Source: Tenacibaculum sp. (GTDB lineage: Bacteria > Bacteroidota > Bacteroidia > Flavobacteriales > Flavobacteriaceae). From it: a stretch of 64,000 nucleotides of DNA. The stretch is taken from NCBI GenBank assembly GCA_022448525.1, contig JAKVCX010000004.1, forward strand, positions 625,403-689,402. The letters run 5' to 3'. Below, piece by piece: positions 9,330-17,296 of the stretch (positions are counted from its first letter, which is position 1; every line of letters starts with the position of its first letter). The position numbers were made by a program, and so were the translations under genes. The notes beneath the pieces are model-generated. The model saw only the letters and a list, made by a program, of their open reading frames with translations, did no database searches and was not told the origin of the DNA.

Positions 9330-9360
9330 GGTTGGGTAAAAAACAATTCAAACGTACTAT
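9330..9360 (+). promoter_or_regulatory. Candidate ECF-sigma promoter, copy 3, in front of a gene-free stretch
   Basis: GGTTGGGT (9330-9337), 13 nt, AACGTACTAT (9351-9360), matching copy 1 closely. No protein-coding frame follows; the next feature is a structured non-coding region ending in a strong terminator at 9733-9782. Confidence 0.45.
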
Positions 9361-9782
9361 AAACAAATGGATATAATATAATTTTTTGTTCAGACCTGAG
9401 TTCGATAAAATTAACTATAACTAGAAAATAAAATCCAGTAATTGATTAGGGGATTGATACTTGTAAGGATTTTTATCTAACTAAAATCGAACTCAGGCTA
9501 ATAAAATTTAAAATAACAAATTGGTAATTAATATTTAACAAAATGCAATTGAAGGGTTGCTATTAGAATATAAAGTTATGGTAACGTGATTGATATATTC
9601 AATTAGAGTAAATTTCTCTGAGACGAAACTTTATTGATTTATAGGTTAGAGTAAAGTAATGGTTAAGTTTTCATGGTTATAAAGCTAGTCTCGGAGTATT
9701 TACATCTATGCATTAATGAATAATTATTAACTAAAAAATCTCTCTTGAAGAATCATAATTAAGTTCTTTAGAGAGATTTTTT
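9361..9782 (+). ncRNA. Possible structured non-coding RNA between candidate promoter 9330 and terminator 9733
   Basis: The stretch 9185-9802 holds no credible gene. After the candidate promoter it contains two long-range complementary pairs. CCTGAGTTCGAT (9395-9406) pairs perfectly with ATCGAACTCAGG (9486-9497). CTCTGAGAC (9616-9624) pairs with GTCTCGGAG (9688-9696), with one G-U. It closes with a 13-bp terminator hairpin. This is what a ~420-nt regulated RNA would look like, but the pairings are read by eye and no RNA family is recognised. Confidence 0.3.
9733..9782 (-). terminator. Bidirectional terminator between the non-coding stretch and a TonB receptor gene
   Basis: Perfect 13-bp inverted repeat AAAAAATCTCTCT (9733-9745) / AGAGAGATTTTTT (9770-9782) with a 24-nt loop. 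It lies 20 nt beyond the stop of the minus-strand receptor gene and can also end any transcript coming from 9330. Confidence 0.7.
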
Positions 9783-9802
9783 AATTATGTAATCCTTAGT
9801 TC

Positions 9803-12022
9803 TTAAAAATTATATTGAATTGAAGCTTTTAAGAAAAACGGTGTTCCTGGCGTAAAATGAATCTCTTCTACAGGATTTACTTCATTCTGTAATCTCGATT
9901 CCGTTGCGAATTGAGTTTCATTCCAATCTACATCAAATAAATTCTGAACTTGAACTCCAAAACTTACATCTTTCCAACGGTAACCCATATTTAAATCTGC
10001 AACAGTATAACCTTCAGCAACAATAGAATTGTCTTCACTTGCCGGACGATCATCAATATGACGAACATTTATTCCTCCGTAGAATCCATCTTTAAAGTTT
10101 ATGTTTAATCCACTAACTAAAGTAAAATCTGGAGCTAATGGAATAAAATTTTGTCCTTCAGGATCATTAATTGATCTTGCTTTTGTATAATTCGCATCAA
10201 CGCTCCAATATAGCCACGATAATGGCTGATAACGATAACTTACATCAATTCCTTGACGTCTTGTTTCTCCACTTGGTTCTACAATTCCAGCATCTCCAAC
10301 ATAAACAAATTCTTGCTCTACATATAAATACCAGTATGCTAAATTGAAAAACATTTTCGATGTTGGTTTCCACACTAAACCAGTATCAAAACCATAAGTT
10401 GCCGGTAAAATTTCTCTACCTTCTTCAGCTACTACTACCCTAGTATCATTTGAATGAAATCCTTTACCCGTTTTTACATAAAATTGTAAATTATCTGAAT
10501 AATCATAAATAACATTAAACTTAGGACTAACGATTGCTTTTGATTCTTTCTGAGTTTCATATTGTGTTTGCAAGGCATCGTTATATTGGAAATTAAAATA
10601 GTCTAATCGAACAGATGGATTAAATGTCCATTTACCAAATTCTATAGTAGAACCAATAAAACCACCTAAGTTTGTTTCGTTAATATCTCCAAATTGTATT
10701 CTCTGAAGTGTTTGACGACGATTCAATGTTCTAGATAATTCGTTACTGAAACTTCTGTCATTTCTTAAACTAATTCCCGCATTCCAATATCCATTAAATT
10801 TATCTCCCGAAAACACTTTTTTATATTCACTCGAAACTCCAAAAATTGTTCGATCCTCCTTTTGTTTTATTTGATCTCCATTTACAGGATCTTCAAGGAA
10901 AAAGGTGAAATTAGAGAATAACTCAAAATCATATTTACTGATGTATCCAAAACTCTTCAACGTTTCAGAATCGCTTATCATTTTATCGTAATTAATTAAG
11001 ATATTACTTCTTGATGTATTTCCTCCTTCAGTATCATCAATTGCTCCAAAGCGGGTAATTAACCCACTGTCAACTGCTCTTTGCGGAATCTGTCCTGAAG
11101 CATCCCATTTACTCGTAAAGTGAGATAGAGTAACTCCTAATTTATCCGTTGGGTTTAAATACCCAGTATACTTTCCAAAAACGTTTATTCTACTAAAATT
11201 CTGAGGACTTTCAAAAGCCCCATCTGTAGCTAAATATTCTGTAGAAATATATGCGTTATGCTTAGCCTCATTTAGCACATTAAACATTCCTAACAAACGA
11301 AACGTATCAAATTGCCCTCCTTCTAGTTTAATAGAGCTTTTGTCTAATCTTTCCTTGGTTTGAAATTGTACATAACCTGCTGTTGCAAAATTTCCTTTGT
11401 CTTCATAATATGATCCTTTTCCAAAATCAATTTTATCAACAGTTTCAGGAATTACAAAATGTAAATCAGAATATCCTTGTCCATGCGCATGAGAAACCAT
11501 ATTTACAGGTAAACCATCTACAGAAAGATTAATATCCGTTCCATGGTCTATATCAAAACCACGTAAAAAAATCTGTTCAGCTTTACCTCCACCTGCATGT
11601 TGACCGATAAATAAACCTGGAACTTTGTTTAAAATATCCTGTGAAGAATTGACAGGATTTGTTTGAATATCTATATCTGTTATTAAATTTAAAATATCTA
11701 CTCTTGGTGCTAATACTACTTCTTCAAGAGCAATTGATTTCAACTTTAACTTAATCACTAATTCTTCCGTCAAGCTTTTTACAACATATGATCTGCTTTC
11801 AAAGCCTATATGAGAAAAATACAACGTGTCACCTACGGAAACGTTTTCAAGCATAAAATTCCCAAATTCATCAGAATGGGAATGCTTATCTGTTTTTTTA
11901 TTTAAAATGTTTACTTCTTGAAGTGGTTGATTTTGATTATTTACAACCTTTCCTTTAATAGTTTGAGCTATGAGTGTAAATGAGAAAAAACACGATATAA
12001 TCGTGAATATTATTGTTTTCAT
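9803..12022 (-). CDS. TonB-dependent receptor with CarboxypepD-like N-terminal domain and His-rich plug loop
   Basis: A 739-aa outer-membrane receptor: signal peptide ending LIAQ, a carboxypeptidase-regulatory-like domain (~20-105, IKGKVVNNQNQPLQEVNI ... DEFGNFMLENVSVGDTLYFSHIGF), a plug (~115-225) with SSQDILNKVPGLFIGQHAGGG and IFLRGFDIDHGTDINLSVDG, and a barrel ending FFLKASIQYNF. The plug carries an unusual His-containing loop VNMVSHAHGQGYSDLHF. No STN domain, so no transmembrane signalling. Substrate unknown; the His cluster near the plug apex could suggest a metal or metal complex. It is divergently oriented from the catalase/LodA operon across a 359-bp gap containing two identical 10-bp palindromes, so co-regulation is possible. 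Confidence 0.88.
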   Translation of the reverse strand: MKTIIFTIISCFFSFTLIAQTIKGKVVNNQNQPLQEVNILNKKTDKHSHSDEFGNFMLENVSVGDTLYFSHIGFESRSYVVKSLTEELVIKLKLKSIALEEVVLAPRVDILNLITDIDIQTNPVNSSQDILNKVPGLFIGQHAGGGKAEQIFLRGFDIDHGTDINLSVDGLPVNMVSHAHGQGYSDLHFVIPETVDKIDFGKGSYYEDKGNFATAGYVQFQTKERLDKSSIKLEGGQFDTFRLLGMFNVLNEAKHNAYISTEYLATDGAFESPQNFSRINVFGKYTGYLNPTDKLGVTLSHFTSKWDASGQIPQRAVDSGLITRFGAIDDTEGGNTSRSNILINYDKMISDSETLKSFGYISKYDFELFSNFTFFLEDPVNGDQIKQKEDRTIFGVSSEYKKVFSGDKFNGYWNAGISLRNDRSFSNELSRTLNRRQTLQRIQFGDINETNLGGFIGSTIEFGKWTFNPSVRLDYFNFQYNDALQTQYETQKESKAIVSPKFNVIYDYSDNLQFYVKTGKGFHSNDTRVVVAEEGREILPATYGFDTGLVWKPTSKMFFNLAYWYLYVEQEFVYVGDAGIVEPSGETRRQGIDVSYRYQPLSWLYWSVDANYTKARSINDPEGQNFIPLAPDFTLVSGLNINFKDGFYGGINVRHIDDRPASEDNSIVAEGYTVADLNMGYRWKDVSFGVQVQNLFDVDWNETQFATESRLQNEVNPVEEIHFTPGTPFFLKASIQYNF

Positions 12023-12070
12023 TTTCAGATAATAATTGGTTAGTAATAACTAGAGAAAACATCTCTTAAA

Positions 12071-12080
12071 AATCATGATT
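12071..12080. promoter_or_regulatory. Palindrome AATCATGATT, copy 1 (possible operator)
   Basis: A perfect 10-bp palindrome in the 359-bp divergent gap between the receptor gene and the catalase/LodA gene. An identical copy is at 12242-12251. The remainder of the gap is AT-rich; an imperfect inverted repeat TTGTAGA ... TCTACAA lies near 12116-12158, and no gene is present. Confidence 0.35.
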
Positions 12081-12241
12081 ACTATAGGACACTCACTTAC
12101 TATTTTATCATAATCTTGTAGACAATTAACTCTTTGTCGTTAACCGGCGAATCTACAAAACAACCCAAATCAAAGTCTTATAAAACTGTTAAAAAAAAGT
12201 ATTAAAAAGGCACCTAAATGTTAAATAATATAAGCTTTACT

Positions 12242-12251
12242 AATCATGATT
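12242..12251. promoter_or_regulatory. Palindrome AATCATGATT, copy 2 (possible operator)
   Basis: Identical to 12071-12080, centre-to-centre 171 bp, 130 bp upstream of the catalase/LodA start. A paired operator for a dimeric regulator serving both divergent units is possible; the binding protein is unknown. Confidence 0.35.
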
Positions 12252-12381
12252 TACATTAAATCCTAAAAAGGAGACACCCATTACTAAAATGGATACGTTT
12301 GGGGATAATTCCTTATAAAAATCACCTTTTAAAATTTACTTTTAAGACTAATTAATCTCAAAACTTTAAACTCCAAAATCA

Positions 12382-15300
12382 ATGGAAAATTCTAAAAATG
12401 ATAAATCAACATCATGTTGGAACTGTGATGGTGATATTGAAATTGTAACACAACGTCTAAAAGAGATGTTTGTTGAAATGGGACAAAAAACACGAATTGA
12501 ACGAGGACAAAAACCTGCAGAAAGAGCTGTTTTTAGAAAACAACATGGAATTGCTTATGGTAATTTTGTTGTTAATAAAGATATTGAAGAACGCTTCAAA
12601 CTAGGAATATTTGCTGGAGATTCTTACGAATGTGCTGTTCGATTTTCAAGTGACACTACTCCTACTTCACCAGATTTACATTCTACTTTGGGTGTTGGAC
12701 TTAAACTTTTTGGAGTGGATGGGGAAAATATTTTAGATGGTGGAACAAATGCGGATTTCATCATGCAAAATATTGATCGTTTTTTCGCAAGAGACGCCCA
12801 ACAAATGTGTAGTTTCACAACAGCCGGTGTAATTAATAGAGATTATGATTCTTATATTGAAAAACATCCAGAGCTTGCTGCAATTCTACAAGCAATGACT
12901 AAAGAAGAAGCAAGTGTTTTAAGTGCAAGTTATTGGGCGATACTTCCTTTTAAATTAGGTGATAACCAAATCGTAAAATATCGTTTAGTTCCGGAAAATA
13001 CATATAAAGGAACTCCTTTTAATGAAAATGATTACTTAAAAATCGATCTTGAAAAACGGTTACTACAAGGTGATGCTACGTTCAGATTTGAAATTCAATT
13101 AAGAACAAATCCTGAAACAATGCCTATTGATGATGCTCAAGTAGTTTGGAGTACTGATGAAAGTCCATACATCTGTATAGCAAAACTTCATTTACCTCAA
13201 CAAAACGTCGCTGCCATCGGTCAGGCGGAATTCGGTAGTAATTTAGCTTTTAATATTTGGAGAACATTATCTCAACATGAGCCATTAGGATCAATCGCAG
13301 AAGTTAGAAAAGTGGTTTACGCTGCCAGTGCAGAAGCTCGTCATCAAGCGAATGGAGAACTTTTAGAAGAGCCAAAAGAGCGAAATCCGGAGTTTCAAGG
13401 AAATACTGATGAGAATGATGATTGCATTGTAACTGCTGGAATTTATCCACCAATAGGAATAATGAGAGTTGGAAATAGTCAAAACGAATATTTCCTAGGA
13501 CCATTAACTGACGAACCTATTGCACAAGAAGATCCTTATGCTTATAGAGATGAATTAGGAGCTTTAAAAAGACAAGCAGCACAATTTAGAATTTATGGCT
13601 TTAATGCTGCTGGAAAAGCTATAAAAGAATTAACTGCTGAAAATGCAAATATCACATGGTATTCACATTTAGCAAATCAAAAAGCTTCTTGGTATCAATT
13701 CCAATTGGCATTAGATATACCTGAAGCTGCTGATGCTCCTCCTTCATTTTTAAGAAATATAAATGTTCCAAATCGTGAAACCTTATTAATTGACGGTGGT
13801 GCACAATCTATTTCTGGAACAAATATTCAAGATGGCCCCATATTCGAAGGTGAGTTTTTATCTAAAAAAGTGTATTTAGGTGAAATGAGAACTGACGAAA
13901 AAGGAAGATTAATCATGTTAGGAGGTCATGGAAAATCTGAAAACATAGACGGTGATATCGCAATTACTTTTGCCAATAATGAAGGATGGTATGATGATAC
14001 ATCTGACGGACCAATTACTGCCGAAGTTGAATATAATGGAACAAAATTAAAGGTTGTTCCTGCTTGGGTTGTTTGTGCTCCGCCTGATTATGCTCCAATG
14101 CAAAAATCGGTAAGAACAATGTGGGATTTGATGAGAAGTGTTGCTGTAAAATCTGGAATGTTAACAAGACCACAACGTCCTTCTTTTACAAAAGATATAT
14201 TACCAATATTTCAACGTATGACAGATTTACAATGGGTAAATGCTGGATTCGCTGGAGCTTTTGGTTGGGGAGGACAATTCAATTACACTTCTAAACAATG
14301 GATCAAGAAACTAGGTAATCCTTCTCCGGCTTTTTTAGAAATGAGAAGAACTATTTCTAATAATTTTAGAAGAATTGATGTTACTGGTGCTGAAGCTCCT
14401 CAATTATGGCCTTGGTTATATGGAGATGCAATTAGTATTCCTTCAACAGGATCTGTGCGCCAACATGCTACTTTATCAGAATTACAATTAGAGTTTCTAG
14501 ATCAATGGGTAACTGGAGATTTTGATGCTGATTATATGGATACAGAAGGTTGTCCGTTTCATGAACAACAAAAAAACATTGATGATTTACCTGTTCATGA
14601 ACAACCAGATATGCTTACTAAAGCTGCAATGGATTTTTGTTTAGCGGATGCATTCCATCCTGGATGTGAAATGACTTGGCCTATGCGTTCTTCTGGAATG
14701 TACATGGCTCCTTTTAGAGTAAAACACGCAAAAGCTACTCCTCCAGTAAATAATGTTTATTACGGACCAACAATGAATAGTGATACATTAACCTTGGCAA
14801 AAGGTCCAATATTAGGAGGACAAGTTGCTGGTGGAATCACACGTTGGATGGCAATTCCATGGCAAACGGATACTGCCAGTTGTAGAGATGGATATACTAC
14901 AACTTATGATCCATATTTACCAACATTTTGGCCAGCTAGAGTCCCTAATAATATTTTAGATGAAAAACGATACGATCAAACCGTAGATAAAAGCTTAGCT
15001 GAAGAAACTCGTATGGAAGCTTTTGCTGATAGAGCCGATTGGCTAAGTGATCTTCCATTAGATGGCGCAACTCCAAATTATACGAATCAAATTAATAGTA
15101 TGATTAAGTATTTTGATAAACTTGCTGTTGTACAAAAACGACCTGGAGTTTTAAACGATCCTAATTTCCCAAAAGAAATGCAAGTTGGAATTACGCCTAC
15201 TCCAGAGCAAGAACAAGCTTTACTTAGAGCTACTTTAGATGATTTAGCCATAACCTTGGATGTTGATACGTTAAATACTGAAACCAAAAGATTATTATTA

Positions 15301-15573
15301 TCTGCAGTTGAAAAGTTATCTCATAAAGATTTATTAAACGAAGAACTTTTACTGGAAGGAGCTAAAGGAGAATTATTAACTCTAGTTGAAGATGAATTGA
15401 CTAAAGATTATGCACCTACTCCAAATGTGATTCATACAGTAAATTTATTAGCTTCGAAATTACATGGAATTAATAAAACCAAGAATAAGTCTCTTCAAGA
15501 TATACCTCTTAAGAAAACAGAAGTTGGTATTCCTGAGAAAATGACGCGTTTCTCTAAATTTATTCCAAAATAA
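12382..15573 (+). CDS. Fusion of a catalase-like heme domain with a LodA/GoxA-type cysteine-tryptophylquinone oxidase
   Basis: A 1063-aa protein without a signal peptide. Residues ~40-335 are a short catalase-family domain: distal His55 in FRKQHGIAYGN, VRFSS, GVGLKLFG, DFIMQNIDRFFARD (distal Asn region), and proximal-ligand pattern R309-x3-Tyr313-x6-R320, the spacing of catalase RxxxYxxxxxxR. From ~348 (IVTAGIYPPIGIMRVGNSQNEYFLGP) to ~880 it resembles LodA/GoxA amino-acid oxidases. These carry a Cys-Trp-derived CTQ cofactor and release H2O2 and NH3. Trp850 lies in TFWPARVPNN; the partner Cys is 753 or 762 around DFCLADAFHPGCEMTW. A ~170-aa C-terminal tail and a CWNC at 12-15 are unassigned. 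Substrate unknown. The LodB-like gene downstream overlaps its stop. Confidence 0.85.
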   Translation: MENSKNDKSTSCWNCDGDIEIVTQRLKEMFVEMGQKTRIERGQKPAERAVFRKQHGIAYGNFVVNKDIEERFKLGIFAGDSYECAVRFSSDTTPTSPDLHSTLGVGLKLFGVDGENILDGGTNADFIMQNIDRFFARDAQQMCSFTTAGVINRDYDSYIEKHPELAAILQAMTKEEASVLSASYWAILPFKLGDNQIVKYRLVPENTYKGTPFNENDYLKIDLEKRLLQGDATFRFEIQLRTNPETMPIDDAQVVWSTDESPYICIAKLHLPQQNVAAIGQAEFGSNLAFNIWRTLSQHEPLGSIAEVRKVVYAASAEARHQANGELLEEPKERNPEFQGNTDENDDCIVTAGIYPPIGIMRVGNSQNEYFLGPLTDEPIAQEDPYAYRDELGALKRQAAQFRIYGFNAAGKAIKELTAENANITWYSHLANQKASWYQFQLALDIPEAADAPPSFLRNINVPNRETLLIDGGAQSISGTNIQDGPIFEGEFLSKKVYLGEMRTDEKGRLIMLGGHGKSENIDGDIAITFANNEGWYDDTSDGPITAEVEYNGTKLKVVPAWVVCAPPDYAPMQKSVRTMWDLMRSVAVKSGMLTRPQRPSFTKDILPIFQRMTDLQWVNAGFAGAFGWGGQFNYTSKQWIKKLGNPSPAFLEMRRTISNNFRRIDVTGAEAPQLWPWLYGDAISIPSTGSVRQHATLSELQLEFLDQWVTGDFDADYMDTEGCPFHEQQKNIDDLPVHEQPDMLTKAAMDFCLADAFHPGCEMTWPMRSSGMYMAPFRVKHAKATPPVNNVYYGPTMNSDTLTLAKGPILGGQVAGGITRWMAIPWQTDTASCRDGYTTTYDPYLPTFWPARVPNNILDEKRYDQTVDKSLAEETRMEAFADRADWLSDLPLDGATPNYTNQINSMIKYFDKLAVVQKRPGVLNDPNFPKEMQVGITPTPEQEQALLRATLDDLAITLDVDTLNTETKRLLLSAVEKLSHKDLLNEELLLEGAKGELLTLVEDELTKDYAPTPNVIHTVNLLASKLHGINKTKNKSLQDIPLKKTEVGIPEKMTRFSKFIPK

Positions 15574-16727
15574 TGAGCTATTGTACTATGAATACAAATC
15601 ATAATACAGAAATATTAATTATAGGTGGCGGCATTGCGGGTTGCATTGCTGCCATTTCTTTATCTGAAACCTATAATGTAACCTTAATAGATAAACTAGA
15701 AGAACCCGAAGATAAAGTTGGAGAATCTTTGGCTCCAGCTACACAACGTGTTTTTAATGCTCTTGGATTATCTTTAAATGATGATCAATATGAAAACTTA
15801 TTTCTAAATAATTTAGGAATGCAATCCTACTGGGGAAGTGATCAATTACAAATACTTGATCATTTGAAAAACCCGGATGGATTATCAAAAAGTGTTAATC
15901 GCAAAAAATTAGGTTTATTTCTAAGAGAAAAGGCTTTAGAAAAAGGTGTAAAAGGATTTTGGGGATATCGATTATTCAGCAGTGATTATTCTAACCAAAA
16001 ATGGAAGGTTATTAGTAAAAAGGATAATCCTAAAAACAGGACATCAATTACTATTGATACTAACTTTGTTTTAGATGCTACAGGCAGAAATTCTCATTTT
16101 GCTAGAAGTTTAGGTATAAAAAGAACACATTTTGATTCTTTAATATCTTGTTGGTTAACGGTACCAAACATATCAAAAAACACCATGAGCTCTATTATAA
16201 GTGATGAATTTGGTTGGTGGTATTCTGCAGTTTTACCCGAAAACAAACGGGTAATTTCTTATCAAACAGATTCAGATATATTTGACAAAAAAGTATTCAA
16301 AAACTTTACCTCATTCTTACAGCTTTTACGAAAGAACAGTACTATAAATAAACTAGTAGAACATCATACTGACGGAGTTGACTTCCATGGTGTGGTAAGT
16401 GCTAATTCTACAAAACTAAATACAGTAGTTGGTCAACAATGGTTAGCATTAGGTGATGCTGCTTTGAGTTTTGATCCGTTATCTTCTCAAGGAATGTTTA
16501 ATGCTATGGCTAATGCTATGCAAGTTTCTGAATTATTGAAAACATACCAACTTTCGGATTTATCCGATTCTGAAAAAATGAATCAATTTTCAAAACAATA
16601 TACTTCACAAATAGAATCCGTTTGGGCGCATTATTTAAAGCATAAGAACCTTTTTTACGGAGCAGAAACACGTTGGAATAATTCTATTTTTTGGAAAAGA
16701 AGGCTTGAAAATGCTTTCGTATTGTAA
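15573..16727 (+). CDS. LodB-like FAD-dependent monooxygenase, CTQ maturation protein
   Basis: A 384-aa flavoprotein of the tryptophan-halogenase/PHBH-like group. The FAD dinucleotide motif is near the N-terminus (ILIIGGGIAGCIAAISL), GESLAPATQRVFNALG follows as in LodB-like proteins, DATGRNSHFAR is in the middle, and the second FAD motif LALGDAALSFDPLSSQGMFNA is at ~290-310. In characterised LodA/LodB and GoxA/GoxB pairs, such a flavoprotein is needed to hydroxylate the Trp during CTQ formation. The ATG overlaps the TAA of the oxidase gene (TAATG), so the two are translationally coupled; a second in-frame ATG lies at 15588. This pairing is the best support for the quinoprotein reading upstream. 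Confidence 0.87.
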   Translation: MSYCTMNTNHNTEILIIGGGIAGCIAAISLSETYNVTLIDKLEEPEDKVGESLAPATQRVFNALGLSLNDDQYENLFLNNLGMQSYWGSDQLQILDHLKNPDGLSKSVNRKKLGLFLREKALEKGVKGFWGYRLFSSDYSNQKWKVISKKDNPKNRTSITIDTNFVLDATGRNSHFARSLGIKRTHFDSLISCWLTVPNISKNTMSSIISDEFGWWYSAVLPENKRVISYQTDSDIFDKKVFKNFTSFLQLLRKNSTINKLVEHHTDGVDFHGVVSANSTKLNTVVGQQWLALGDAALSFDPLSSQGMFNAMANAMQVSELLKTYQLSDLSDSEKMNQFSKQYTSQIESVWAHYLKHKNLFYGAETRWNNSIFWKRRLENAFVL

Positions 16728-16734
16728 AATCTAC

Positions 16735-16742
16735 TATTTTTG
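16735..16742 (+). promoter_or_regulatory. -7 element upstream of guaD
   Basis: TATTTTTG fits TAnnTTTG and lies 27 nt before the guaD ATG. Confidence 0.45.
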
Positions 16743-16769
16743 TTGCCCTTTTTTCTTTAAAATAAAAAC

Positions 16770-17243
16770 ATGAATACACACGAAGAATATATGAGCGAAG
16801 CAGTAAAAGCTGCTTTAAGAGGAATGCAAAACAATGAAGGTGGTCCGTTTGGATGTATTATTGTTAAAGACGGAGAAATTGTTGGTCGCGGAAATAATAA
16901 AGTTACCTCAACAAATGATCCTACAGCACATGCAGAAGTAACTGCTATTAGAGATGCTTGTAAAAATTTAGGAACTTTTCAATTGGATGGTTGTATTGTG
17001 TATACTTCTTGTGAACCATGTCCGATGTGTTTAGGAGCAATTTATTGGGCAAGACCAGATAAAGTTTATTATGGAAGCAATCAAGTGGATGCTGCAAATA
17101 TTGGATTTGATGATGAATTCATTTATAAAGAGATTCCTTTGCCTTATGAAAAAAGAAGTATTCCTTTTGAACAAGTAGGAAGAGACATCGCATTAGAGCC
17201 ATTTCAAAAGTGGTCAGAAAAAGACGATAAAATCGAATATTAA
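16770..17243 (+). CDS. guaD: Guanine deaminase
   Basis: A 157-aa cytidine-deaminase-fold zinc hydrolase that converts guanine to xanthine and ammonia in purine salvage/catabolism. The zinc site is complete: HAEVTAIRDACK (His and catalytic Glu) and SCEPCPMCLGAIYWARP (two Cys). The C-terminal part (AANIGFDDEFIYKEIPLPYEKRSIPFEQV ... FQKWSEKDDKIEY) is characteristic of the Bacillus subtilis GuaD type, where the tail closes over the neighbouring subunit, and separates it from tRNA adenosine deaminase TadA. Length is normal. It has its own promoter element and terminator. A broader nucleoside deaminase activity cannot be excluded. Confidence 0.9.
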   Translation: MNTHEEYMSEAVKAALRGMQNNEGGPFGCIIVKDGEIVGRGNNKVTSTNDPTAHAEVTAIRDACKNLGTFQLDGCIVYTSCEPCPMCLGAIYWARPDKVYYGSNQVDAANIGFDDEFIYKEIPLPYEKRSIPFEQVGRDIALEPFQKWSEKDDKIEY

Positions 17244-17250
17244 AATTTAT

Positions 17251-17280
17251 AATCCTTACCTTGTTGGTAAGGATTTTTTA
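17251..17280 (+). terminator. Rho-independent terminator after guaD
   Basis: AATCCTTACC (17251-17260), loop TTGTT, GGTAAGGATT (17266-17275), then a T-run. Confidence 0.9.
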
Positions 17281-17296
17281 TTTCAAATAAAAAGAA

